Assembly: GCF_000090795.2 (NCBI RefSeq)
Contig: NW_003546311.1
Coordinates: 51,585-115,584, forward strand
Reading direction: 5' to 3'
From: Amphimedon queenslandica
Taxonomy: Eukaryota; Porifera; Demospongiae; Haplosclerida; Niphatidae
Length of the DNA: 64,000 bases
Under the pieces are notes generated by a model. It ran no database searches. It saw nothing but the letters and a program-made list of their open reading frames with translations, and had not been told where the DNA came from. Position numbers and translations under genes: made by a program. Every line of letters starts with the position of its first letter. Position 1 is the first letter of the stretch. Positions 49,677 to 61,212 of the stretch are shown here, one piece after another.

Positions 49677-50418
49677 ATGGCAGAAGGAGGTAAGTCGACA
49701 AAGAATCTAATTTTATCATTTCATTATTCTATTCTAACACACAGACGGTGCATTCTATGGCGCCTTTGCCTCTAAACTAGGCTCTGGAATGGCTAAAGTT
49801 GGTAAAAAGGCAGCACAGTCCGAAGCAGGTCGTTCAGCGACTAGGGCCGCCGTGAAAGGAGCGACCGATGCGGCCGTGAGTGATTTATCAGACCGTTACT
49901 TGGGTCCTAAACCCGGTGAGCCAGCCCCTGGTCCTTTGCCCAAACAAACTCACTCAAAACAAAAACCAACTCAGAAACAAGCGCCACCCAAACCCTCCGC
50001 TGCCCCCACACCTCGCGCTACATATCGTCAACAAGACAGCGATGAAGAGTTCGAAGATCACATGAGAAAGATGAAACATCATGAAGCCCCGCCCAAACCA
50101 TCCGTCTTCAAGCGTTTCAAACCTAGCATCAATTTATCCAAATCTTCTGAAGATCATCGTCAAAGGTCTCCTCGTTCAGTACCTAAACCAAGAAACAAGG
50201 TATACAAGTACGTCTTGTCTAAGGAACCGGATTGGGAGCAGTCCATCCGAGCTGTAGCTCTTCATAACTTCAAGAGTGATCTTAAGTGTGATCTCGAGTT
50301 CTGCAAAGGACAGTGGATCGATGTGATCACTCGTACGGAAAGTGATTTTGATTGGTGGGAGGGACGTATTGGAGATCGTGTTGGTATCTTCCCAGCAAAT
50401 TATGTCAGAGTGTCTTAG
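49677..50418 (+). CDS. Small SH3-domain protein
   Basis: About 230 residues in two exons (49677-49689 and 49745-50418). The N-terminus (GAFYGAFASKLGSGM) and the Ala-rich helix after it look amphipathic. A Pro/Gln/Lys-rich disordered segment and a basic region (VFKRFKPSINL) follow. The last 60 residues are one SH3 domain: RAVALHNF (ALYDF position), acidic RT loop, WWEG and GIFPANYV. An intact ligand groove is likely: the second aromatic of ALYDF is replaced by His-Asn, but WW and the P-x-x-Y motif are present. An adaptor role in membrane or actin traffic is plausible from SH3 family habits but not shown. I do not recognise an orthologue. It is convergent with VPS18, 335 bp away. Confidence 0.8.
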
Positions 50419-50753
50419 AAACTATATATATTATTATAACTAATAATACTTCACTTCGTCCTTATTTGGAATTTTTATTATGTCAGTAATCATGTCTCTA
50501 TAATCATTATTCATTTTGTTATAATTGCATTTTTTTGTGTAATAAGACAGAACTATTATTAATTGTCAAATTTTACAGCAGTGATAATCATGTTTTTTAT
50601 GGCAGTACCAGATATTTTGCACATAATTATTATTATATAATACAATCATTCTTGCACACAAAAGATGACAATTAAAGCAAAACAATAATAAGTATTACTA
50701 TAATATGAAAGTCACACAATTAACAAACAGTAGCAGTGTCATGTTATTATAAA
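50419..50753. other. Convergent 3' flanks of the SH3 gene and VPS18
   Basis: AT-rich, with no ORF. It must contain the polyadenylation sites of both converging genes. Confidence 0.5.
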
Positions 50754-53700
50754 CTAATTCCAGGACTCTATTAATTGGTCTAAGTCTCGTATTGGTATCA
50801 AAGGGAGGGATATGGACCAGATCATCTTCATACCACAATAAGGACAATCATTAGCTATCAACTGATCCAACTGGTGCTGAAGGTATTAATAGCATTGGTC
50901 AAGTAAATGGAATTTTAAATCATATTACCTTGCTAGTTTCTCTTTCTTTCAAATCTCTTGATTCTTCTGCCAAATGTATTAGTGAGTTCATCCGACGACT
51001 AAAGTATAAATTTAAAAAAATTCATAAAAAATCCAATTTTGATCGGAATCGATTCAAACTTGAGATATAAGGTTAGAACATGTACATGTATATGTATAAG
51101 AAAAAATTATAAAAATGAAGAATTGTCTCCTTTTTATTTTTGGTGAAATTTGGCCAAAATCCATGTACTATAGTACAGGGACGCTGGCCAGATTTTGGAG
51201 CAACTTTAAAAATTCATAAAAAATTTAAATTTGATCGGAATCAGTCCAAACTTGATATACAACATCAGAACATGTATATGCATAAAACAAAATTTTTAAA
51301 ATGGAGAATTCTCTCCTTTTCATTTTTGGCGAAATTTGGCCAAAATCCATGTACTAGGTATAGCAAGGCTGTAAAAGTCGTGGCAGCCATTTTGTTTGGG
51401 GGTGAATCCTACTTAGTAATGCTACCGTGTTACTAATTATAATAGTACAGGGACTTTGGCCAGATTTTGTGGAGCAACTTTAAAAATTCATAAAAAATTT
51501 AAACAAACTTGATATACAACATCAGAACATGTATATGCATAAGACAAAATTATAAAATGGAGAATTCTCTCCTTTTCAATTTTGGCAAAATTTGGCCAAA
51601 CAGGGACTTTGGCCAGATTTTGGAGCAACTTTTATAAATTTTTGCAAAAAATCTAATTTTGATAATTATTAGCTCAAAGTTTCTATGTAATACAAGATCA
51701 TCTTAATGAGTGTTCTTACGTCTCGTTAGCAGAGAGAGTAGATGCTATGACATCGGTGAGACAATCACGATGGAAAGTGTGACGACAAGGGAACATGTAG
51801 AAAGCACGCGAGAGCAACCGACCCTGACACACGTTACACTTTTCACTCGACTTGATAAGAACGGACCTGAAATGAAGACAATGAAGGGGAGACGGGTAAG
51901 AAAAAAAGGTGTCTAACTTGTTACGTATTTCTTGAATGTCTGAGCGAATGTTTCTAGCACTCTCAGTGGCTCCTTGCATTTCTTTCTTGAGCTGCTCAAT
52001 GTGTGAGTTGTACTCTTGCAATGAGTCACATATGGCATCCTAGAGGAGGAGGAGGAGATACGAGTGAAGGTGTAGGAGCAGCTGTGCTGTCTAGCTACCT
52101 TGAATTGATCGATGGTGACAACATCAGAAAAGAAAGGGAGAATGTCTTCAATTTTGAGGACATTGCAATCCTTTAGAAACTGCATCGCCCTACAAATTAA
52201 TTAGTAAACTCCGACCTACACTAACAATACAACCAAGCATAGGGCAAATTACAGTACACCACTAATGACATGCCTCAGTATATTCTAGTATATTATTAGC
52301 ATACCCTTTAATGTCTTTCTTTTCTTTGATGACATGCTGGGCAATCATTAGCCAGAGCTTCTTCTGTAGCTGTGTGTCTTTTCTAACCATTGCATTCTCA
52401 TTGATGATAGTACGAGCAAGAGTAACCTCGTTACACTGTCAAACAAAGAGAGACAAAAGGAAGACTCTCTATCTCCTCTTGTTCCCCCTTACCTTTAAAG
52501 CCAGTGATACAGACTCCTCATAAAGGCCCATTGCAGAGTATATGTAGACACAAGGGACGTTGAGTCGGCCATTATCCAAACACAGTCTCAGAGCATAGTG
52601 GGGGTCATAAAGAGGAGCAAAACCACTCTGCAATAAGTAGTAGTACATTCACAATAACATTGAGCATATTTTAAAATGACTAGCTCAAGCTTCAAAACAA
52701 CTATTTCTTACTTTTGATTGGTTGATGAGGTACTCCCTAAGCTTACGATGGTCAGTCCCTTCCTTGCTATTGGCGTAAGAGGAAATGAGGAAATTGTGAA
52801 CTGACATGACTTCAGACTGGAGTGAGTTCACACAATGCTCAAGATAAATGATAGCAGCTGCATTCTATTAGCATCGTATTACAAATACAAATATGTACAT
52901 GTAACTCATTTAAAATGTTGTATGAACCTGTTCATCTTGAAGAGCTTCATCTGTCTGTCGTGGTTGTATCAGTGAGGGGATGAGTTTCTTTGGATCGAGA
53001 TACCTTCCTGCTGCTATCCAGCTCTGAACTGTCTTCATTGGTATGTGCTTCACAAAAACTGGAGAGAACTTGTAATAGAAACCGGCAAACTTCTGAAACA
53101 GTATCTTCCTTTCATTCTGCAATAAAATTGCACTAGGAATAATTTATGCTATTTTTTGCAAAACATATATAGTGTGAAGGTTAATTCTTGAAATTTTGCA
53201 TACCATGTGACTGTCATGTGGTTCCCTACCTTTTCTGGATGATGGAGGGCCATGGCTGCCTGCTCTGTGAGTATATCAAGAGCATCTTCATATTTGTACT
53301 GCTGTATGTAATGAGTTATCACCTTATCGTAATCTGAGGGAGGAGAGGAGGATGAAAATCAGAAATAAAGATACTGAAATAAGAATTGACAATCATCAAT
53401 TCTCAATGCAATACTCTCTATACATTACATTGCTATTGTTTGAGGACAGCACAAATTCAATTTCAATGATGTTACAAGTGTAAGTACATGTACATGCATG
53501 CATGTGTATGCATAATGTAATAAATGATTGGGCCCCTTTACCTCTCATTGTTTTAGCAAAGTATATGATGTCATCTGTCGATCCATGACTTGCCATCAGA
53601 TCATAAATTGTCCTGCTATTATCGCTAAAACATTTCTAGAATAGAAAAAGAGTAGATAGAAATTCAGAGATACATGCATTGTATACGTAACGTTCAAATA

Positions 53701-56684
53701 AAATAGTGAATATTACTTTAAGCTCTGGCAGGTCAAGAAAGTCATGAAACTCTTTCTGGAGTCTGAGGTAAGCTTCCATGTTTCTCTCGTCGCTGAGGTT
53801 CCCTAACTCATTGAGGTATAGCTCTGTCAGCCAAGTACTGAGCATTGTCCTCTGGGTGAGGTCTTTAGGAGAGAGTAAGGCTAATTTACGCTTCAAGAAT
53901 AACTTGAGGGCTTCCTTCTTGTTGATCTAACAAGGAGAGAGGGAGGGGAGAGGGAGAGGAGAGAGGGAGGGGAGAGAGGAAGGGGAGAGGGAGGAGAGAG
54001 GGGAGAGGGGAGAGAGGGAGAGGAGAGAGGGAGGGCAGAGGGAGGGCAGAGGGAGAGACGGAGGAGAGGGAGAGGAGAGACGGAGGAGAGACGGAGGGTG
54101 GTAGATTAGAAACAGGTGCATAGGCCCACCATGCTGTACCTGCATGAACTTGAGAGTAACCTGCTCAAATGACAAACGACTTCTAGAGAAAACAATGGCA
54201 GCATCTTCATACCTATACAGTACATGTATCAGTGCAAGGTTACTATTGTACTGGTTTACCTTCCTTTAGTGAAGTAATGCTCAGCTTGTCTTATCAATAT
54301 GGAGTCAAGGTTCTGTTGATCATCCTAATGTATAAATAAAAGTAATAACAAGTTCTCTCTCTCTCCTTCCCTCTCTCTCTCTCTCATACTAACAGCTGCA
54401 TATTTCTGTGCAAGGTCAAACTTTTCCTGATCAAGATAAATCTTCCAAACATTCCTAATAATAAAAATAAAAAATAATATTATAATCATAACACATTATA
54501 CCTTGATTCGGCATGAGGTGAGTACATCATTAAATTCATCTTAGCATTAGTCCAAATATTACGAGTTACAGGATCAGTAGACATAGCAAGCAATGGACCA
54601 TTCCTCTGTACAATAGAGAGAGTAATGAGAGAGTTATACATGTACATATACATGTACATGTATATGTACACTACAAAGTACATGTACTCACTCTTGCGTT
54701 AAATGGCTCCTCAAAAACCTTCTTATTGTTGAGGTGACATATAGCAACAATTCTAAGGAAGAAAGACATGCTAATTGAGTGTGGATCTTCTCCTTACTTG
54801 TCTCTGTATAGCAGGACACAGTGAAATTTGGTCAATGCTAGCCCAATGGGTAGAACAAGGTCGGATTGATCCCATTCAATTACTATATCTTCCCCAGTCT
54901 CAGCCACTGCTGAATAACTATCACATTATGTCAAGGAAGAATAACACAACAGTAGTACATGTACATGCATGTACAGTACACATGTATATTCATAAATGCA
55001 CATGTACATGTACATGTAAGTGTCTGTGTATAAAAAATATAAGTATGAATACGGTATGAGGTTTTTCTCAAGGAAGAGTGTCTCTCCTGGCTGCTGGTCC
55101 CCAAACACTAGAGTGCTATAGTACACGCCTGCTCCGGTGAGCCAAGCAAAGGCTATAGGGGGCTCTGGCGAGTGAGGAGGCCAGACACATAGTTTACTGT
55201 CCTTGAGTGACCCAGGGATCTCTTGAAATTGAACTGTAGAGTAAGAGGAGAGGAAAAAGGAGATAAAAACACTAATATATTATGTATTATTGCTATTATG
55301 CAACTAGGAAACATTATGATCGTTATTAGGCATTATAATTCTATCAATAGTGTTCAATAAATCAGTAAACTCAATACCTTTCACTTGATCGTTATAAAAT
55401 GAGAATAGTTCCATAAACTGAGGCTCATTCTTAGTATTGATATGTCCAATGAACTGGTACACCCGACACGGAGTTGTTGCTAGTATATACCATTTGTCAT
55501 TGTACTTTGGGAACGGCTCCATCAGCAGACCTGGATAAAAAAACAATGTGAACCTTTTAACATAAAGAGCAGCAAAAGCAAAAATTATTGCACGTGCAGA
55601 AAATTTATAATTGTATACCAATTTTACTTAAAAGTACATGTAATTGAAATTTTCTCTTTCAAAAAGCTCAACCAACTTTTATTGCATTTTCAATTTCAAG
55701 TTTTGAGTCGCATTATTTATACATCAATTTCCACAACAATTCTCTCTCTCTCTCTCTCTCTCTTACCAGTGACTGATTCCGCTGATCCTGTCATGTCAGG
55801 CATCAGTTGATACAATTCGGTACAACTGCTCCTCTTAGAATCAACCTGTACCTGTGCCTCACATATCACACCTACACACACACACACACACACACACAGA
55901 CACACATGTATATAAATAAAGCATTAGATATCCCCTCCTGATCCCATTACCATTATTAGTGCCCAGTAGTATAGCCCCAGTGCTGTGTTCTGAAATCTCC
56001 AGTTTATTCCAAGCAACACTCTCCACAAGATGACCTTTGAGCCTTGGCTGGAGGCGTGGCTGGGTTTTCTTGACCCCACCCCTTGCAATGTGGTACATCT
56101 CCTTTGACTCCATGCAGACGAGGAGATGATGTGACTTTGGATCTTGGAACATCTTATGAATCCTCACATCGTCATCTCTCTTAATCTCACACACTGAGAA
56201 TAATAAGAGAAATAAAGCATAAGAGCATCTTTAGCTTACTCTCTGGAGGCTTAGCTTCCTTAAGATCAAACCTATATATAGTGTTGCCCAATACAGCGAC
56301 CGTGAGGAGATTATTACTGACAACGACATGAGTGATGTGACTAGGAATGCTGAGAAAAAAGCATAATAATATAATGATAGACCAGTCAAATTACAAACCG
56401 GATCCGTGTGATGTCCTGTCGTCTCAGTATTGGGTACTCTTGTGCCTTCCTTTCTACTGGTTTCTAAGAGAAAGAGAGAGTTTATATGTAGTGGGTGTGG
56501 CTCATGGTCTCACCTCTTGTGATTGTTGACGGTATGTTCCTCCCTCTACCACCACGTCTCCAAAAGGATTGACTCCTCCGCCTAGAGATCTCTCTCTTCT
56601 CTGTCCCTCCAGACCTCCCATTCCTCCTCCCGCCCCTCCGATGCTGCTGTAGTCGTCGAAACGAGACAGTAGATCCTCTGCCAT
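50754..56684 (-). CDS. VPS18: VPS18, class C core subunit of HOPS/CORVET
   Basis: A tethering-complex subunit for fusion with late endosomes, lysosomes and other vacuolar compartments. The N-terminal part is the Pep3/Vps18 beta-propeller (DDDVRIHKMFQDPKSHHLLV, KGHLVESVAWNK, ATTPCRVYQFIG, AFAWLTGAGVYY, each matching human VPS18). A clathrin-like helical solenoid follows (LLSPKDLTQRTMLSTWLTELYL, FYYKFSPVFVKHIP). Before the RING is the conserved LKIEDILPFFSDVVTIDQFK and a coiled coil. The C-terminal RING is split: CNVC, then CRHTFHRDC near 51.8 kb, and the last zinc pair CPYC at about 50833-50847, separated by an intron and a spacer. The 51.0-51.7 kb intron is filled by palindrome repeats. The Gly-rich first 40 residues are not found in human VPS18. 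The start is 188 bp from the divergent ABCB8 start. Confidence 0.95.
51003..51695. repeat. Palindrome repeat array, nearly four units, in a VPS18 intron
   Basis: Tandem units of roughly 175-190 bp with AAATTCATAAAAAAT, GATCGGAATC, GAACATGTATATGCATAA and ATTTGGCCAAA. The palindrome TGTACTATAGTACAGGG is at about 51164-51180. A later palindrome is split by about 85 unrelated bases (51356-51441). The last unit is truncated to CAGGGACTTTGGCC. Confidence 0.85.
53930..54105. repeat. GA-rich low-complexity tract in a VPS18 intron
   Basis: About 175 bp of purine-only sequence made of GAGAGGGAGGG-type repeats with little interruption (a few GACGGAGG units). It produces a spurious Pro/Ser/Leu-rich frame on the other strand. 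Confidence 0.92.
54635..55020. repeat. Scattered (TACATG) hexamer clusters
   Basis: Runs of alternating TACATG and ACATGTATA words occur at about 54638-54690 and 54953-55020, in VPS18 introns. Similar clusters lie near 41385, 42448, 43072 and 62890. Confidence 0.75.
55870..55905. repeat. (CA)n microsatellite
   Basis: A CA dinucleotide run in a VPS18 intron. Confidence 0.9.
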
Positions 56685-56872
56685 TTTGAAAGGGGCGGGT
56701 CTAATAATCTAAAAATTTAATTTAACCCCCTACCCCTGTGCAAAATTAAAAACCGTACACTCCCGTTTACTTTGATTCGTAAACTATTCTAAAATCAGAA
56801 ATTCAGAATCAGCTGCAACTAACAATAATTATTATTATTATTTTATTTATTTTTTAGGTTTTATATATAGTC
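56685..56872. promoter_or_regulatory. Divergent region between VPS18 and ABCB8
   Basis: 188 bp between divergent start codons. A possible acceptor (TTTATTTTTTAG/GTTTTATATATAG) lies 15 bp before the ABCB8 Met, which may mean that ABCB8 has a 5' UTR intron. A shared promoter is inferred from spacing. Confidence 0.45.
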
Positions 56873-59800
56873 ATGGCAAATGTACTGAGGCTCTTTTCAC
56901 TCTCTTCTAGTCTCCTAAAATTCTCTCAAAGGTCATTCCTCTCTCCTCATTTGAGTATACGATTGCAATCAGTTCCCAAGCACTCCTTCTCTTCCTCAGT
57001 CTCCTCCTGTCTGGCTGTATCTCAAACATTATTTAAATCAATCCGACTCCCTTTTCTATTAGTTCCTCTTGGTCTGTTCTCTCGCGGTTGCTCCAGCAGT
57101 ATTATTGCTCAGTGTCGATCGAAAGGTTCTTCGAGGGTTTCACTTTTAAGAACTCGGCACCTTTCAAACGAGCGAGGCTTCGGCTCGCCTAGTTTTGATT
57201 GGCTGTCCTTTTGGAACATATTAGCACCGGATATCCTTATCCTCCTATTGGCTGCAATGGTGATTAATTAATAATCATTATGTATATGTGCAGCTAAGAA
57301 TCATTATTATACGTTAATTGTAAAATTTGTATTAATTTTGCTAGAGTGCTGTTGTGGTTGCTTTTCTTAATGTCCGTATTCCTCTTACGCTTGGTGAGCT
57401 CATTAATGTCATATCTGGAATGACTACTGGTAAAAAGGCTGGTCAGTATCTCTCTGAGCTTGTCAGGCCTGGATTGAGTCTCGCTGGTTAGTTAAAATTT
57501 GTACCATTAAAAGTCCTTTTACATGTACTTCTGCTAGCATAGACTATGGCCCATGGTTTTTCCTGAAAAATGGCTCCAAAATCACTTCCAATTTTTATTA
57601 CATTTTTTTGATAAATATTGATGTTCTTTTGTTATGTAGAAAGTTTGAGGTGAGTCTGATAAAAAATTTTGAGTTATGGCCATTTTAAAAATGAGCGAAT
57701 TTCTGAAAAATACCCAAGGCTATAGCCCATGGTTTTTTCTAAAAAATGGCTCCGAATCACTTCAAATTTTTATTGAATTTTCTGATACATATTGATGTCC
57801 TTATGGTGTATAGAAAATTTGAGCGAATTTCGATAAGAAATTTTCAAGTTATGACCAATTTTTAAAATGGGCCAATTTTTGAAAAATACCCAAGGCTATA
57901 GCCCATGGTTTTTTCCAAAAAATGGCTCCGAAATCACTTCAAATTTTTATTGAATTTTAAAATACATATTGATGTCCTTATGGTGTGTAGAAAGTTTGAG
58001 CGAATTTCGATAAGAAATTTTTGAGTTATGACCAATTTTTAAAATGGGCCAATTTTTGAAAAATACCCAAGGCTATTATAGCCCATGGTTTTTCCAAAAA
58101 ATGGCTCCAAAATCACCCAAAATTTTTATTAACTTTTCGGATACATATTGATGTCCTTATGCTGTGTAGAAAGTTTGAGTCGATTTTGACTTATCTTTTT
58201 CAAGTTATGGCCATTTTATAATTTCTCTCTTTACACTAGGCCTGTATGTATTGCAAAGCTTATTCACATTCGGTTACATTTCTCTTCTCTCAATTGTTGG
58301 GGAGAGGTGTGCACTCCGTCTAAGGACTCAACTCTTTCAGTCTCTCCTTGAACAAGACATTGCTTTCTTTGACACACACAAGACAGGAGAACTAGTGAAC
58401 AGGTCAGCCATACTACACACATAGAAACCAATAACATCCATTAAAAGAATACTGTTAAAGCATAAAAAGATAATATAATATGGCCACAATCAGTCTTGGC
58501 TTGCGATAAAATATAATATTTGTATTCACAGGCTTTCTGGTGATGTTCAAGACTTCAAGAGTTCTTTTAAGATGGTTGTCGGTCAAGGGCTTAAGAGTGT
58601 TACCCAGACTGCTGGCTGTGTCATTTCACTATTCATAATTTCACCAAAGGTAAGGCATCATATTGTTTATGCCTTATTTCCTTACTAAAAGCTGCACTGA
58701 CATTGTATAGTAGTTCTTATCTTAATAAAAGTTTTGTTTTACTCTATTACATCTATTTTTATTGTCTCACAATAATCATCAATTTGCAGATGACTATGCT
58801 GGTAGGTGTTGTTGTACCAGCAATGATTGGTGTGGGTACTGTACTTGGGAGAATATTGAGAGGATGGTCATATGAAGCACAGGAACAAGTCAGTATAATA
58901 CTCAAATAAATATATACATGTGCAATTGTGCATATACTATTAATGTAGTAATAGTTGCATTAACCTACTGTAGCTCTTGTTTATATTCTTTATTATTGTA
59001 TACCTGTTCAATGTTAGTTTTGTTTAGGTTTCAATGGCGACTGCCGTAGCTGATGAAGCTTTGAGTAACATTCGTACAGTGAGAGCATTTGCAATGGAAG
59101 ATAAAGAACTGAGGTAGAGAGGAGGAGGAGAGGGGGGAAATCTGTTGATGTAAATCCTTTTATAGTTTATACGAACGTGAGCTAGTGCAGGCCAGTTGGT
59201 TCAATCAAAGATTAGGCTTTGGGATTGCTGGCTTTCAAGGACTAACCAATCTAGCCATCAATGGTACACCCAACTATCATTATTTTTTAAAATCTATTAC
59301 TATTATTATTACTATTATTTTTTTAACCAGGTATGGTACTGGTAGTATTGTCACATGGTGGCCTGTTACTGGCGTCCAATCAGATCACTCCTGGTTCTTT
59401 GATGTCATTTCTTGTTGCCACTCAGACAATACAGCGTAGCCTCGGCCAGCTCTCAATCCTCTTTGGTCAAGTTGTGAAAGGAATGACTGCTGGAAGTCGT
59501 GTGTTTGAAGTAAATATTTTTAAAAACTGCATGAGCTCTACTTGTATTCATTGGTACTATGTTGCTAGTACATTGATATGCCACACTCTATTCCAGTCTC
59601 TGGAGGGGCTGTCATATCTGCAGATAAACTTGTTGGTGAAGTTGAGTTTAGAAATGTTTCATTCTCTTATCCGTCTCGATCAGAACAAGTAAGCATCAAC
59701 TTAAAATATAATACAAACAAATTGAAACTAAGCAGTAACAGCTTTGTAGTAATAATTGCATCCTTGCCAATAGTGTTTGTATAATTACTAATAATTAGTT

Positions 59801-60954
59801 ATTTATAATTTTAGCACTAATTGGCTCTGTTTTATAGAAAGTCCTTGATGATTTCAATATTTCACTATCGGCTGGTAAAGTAATGGCACTTTGTGGCTTA
59901 TCTGGTGCAGGTATGGCCTCGCTTCTTCTTTAATTTCTAAATCCACTCAGTCAGAAGATGATCATTCTCATATCCAATCTCTCACATACACACTTCATTG
60001 TTACCTTTTCTTTTAGGGAAATCAACTGTAGCTGTTCTATTAGAAAGATTTTATGATCCTGAGCTTGGAGGAATATATATTGATGGGAGGTATAAATTTG
60101 CATTAGTAAATATTATTTTACATTATGATGCGTAGGGATTTACGTAGCTTAGATCCACAGTGGGTAAGAGGGTCACTCATTGGCTACATTAATCAAGAGC
60201 CTATTCTCTTTGCTACCAGCATTATTGAGAATATAAGATATGGTAAACCTTCTGCTACAGACAGTGAGGTTGGTGGTATTAATCCCCTGCTTTATTGCAT
60301 GTTTTGTTTTGTTTCAGGTATATGAAGCAGCTAAATTGGCCAATGCTGATGAATTCATTTCCAAGTTCCCTGCTGGGTATAGGACAATAGTAGGAGAGAG
60401 AGGAGTGACACTCTCTGGTGGACAAAAGCAAAGGTACACATACATCATGTACTTGCTTTTATGATTGCATACACTGCTGTCTATCTTTCTTCTCATGCTT
60501 TACATTGTACAGAGTAGCTATAGCTAGAGCATTATTAAAAGACCCCCAAGTCCTGATACTTGATGAAGCAACGAGTGCATTAGATGCGCAGTCGGAGAAA
60601 CTAGTACAAGAGGCATTAGACAGAGTTTCAAAAGGTGAGGGTACTACATGCATTAATACCATGTACTCTTGAATATAGATTGTTTCTACATGAAGTATGT
60701 GTATTTTATTGCTTCTGCTAGGTCGTACTGTACTGGTAATAGCTCACAGATTGAGCACCATACAAGATGCTGATACCATTGCTGTTGTACATCAAGGAAA
60801 GATCAGAGAGGTACGTTATAAGAAATATGCAATTTAAAGATATTGACATGCTGTATTATTTTAGACTGGAAGTCACAGCTCCTTGTTGAGACAAAAAGGA
60901 CTCTATTATGAATTGGTCAGAAGGCAGACGGACATTTTAACTAGCAAAGAGTGA
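56873..60954 (+). CDS. ABCB8: Mitochondrial half-size ABC transporter, ABCB8
   Basis: An inner-membrane half transporter; vertebrate ABCB8 (MITOSUR) is tied to mitochondrial iron export and the ATP-sensitive potassium channel complex. The first 100 residues are Ser/Arg/Leu-rich with few acidic residues, a clear mitochondrial presequence. Transmembrane exons match human ABCB8 throughout ([67 protein letters not shown]). The ATPase domain has Walker A GLSGAGKST (split by an intron at 59.91/60.02 kb), INQEP (Q-loop), signature LSGGQKQR, Walker [13 protein letters not shown] and the switch His in IAHRLS. All motifs look active. It must dimerise to work, as a half transporter. An intron after the fourth helix region holds a four-copy satellite-like array. 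It ends [11 protein letters not shown]. Confidence 0.96.
57541..58225. repeat. Four-copy 178-bp tandem array in an ABCB8 intron
   Basis: Units start with GGCTATAGCCCATGG or a close variant at about 57545, 57718, 57893 and 58072, so the period is roughly 175 to 180 bp. Each contains CCATGGTTTTT, ATGGCTCC, ATACATATTGATGTCCTTAT, TGTAGAAAGTTTGAG, GAGTTATGGCCA and GAAAAATACCCAAGGC. The first unit is the most diverged. Confidence 0.92.
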
Positions 60955-61212
60955 CAAAAAAGAAAATAGTATAATTATTATGTACATTTTTAATAGCAGT
61001 GTTATTATAATAATAGATAAAAAATAAAATAGATAAAAAATATAATTATGTTTACAATAAACAGAATAATAAGAGAATTCGAATTTAATTTAGTCATCGT
61101 CATGGGTGGGGCCTTAGTCTTCATGATTATGATGATATGACTTCTGCGATGCTAGTTTGTTGTTGATTCTTCTGACCGCTATTGATATAAAAAGGATATA
61201 GTCTCTTTCACT
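60955..61212. other. Intergenic region, ABCB8 to Pellino
   Basis: About 260 bp with the ABCB8 3' UTR (AATAAACAGAATAA near 61057) and the region just upstream of the Pellino start. No ORF. Confidence 0.5.

Noticed and set aside
53927-54175. 82-residue Pro/Ser/Leu-rich frame on the minus strand
   Set aside because: It is made by the GA-rich tract in a VPS18 intron, with no splice or homology support.
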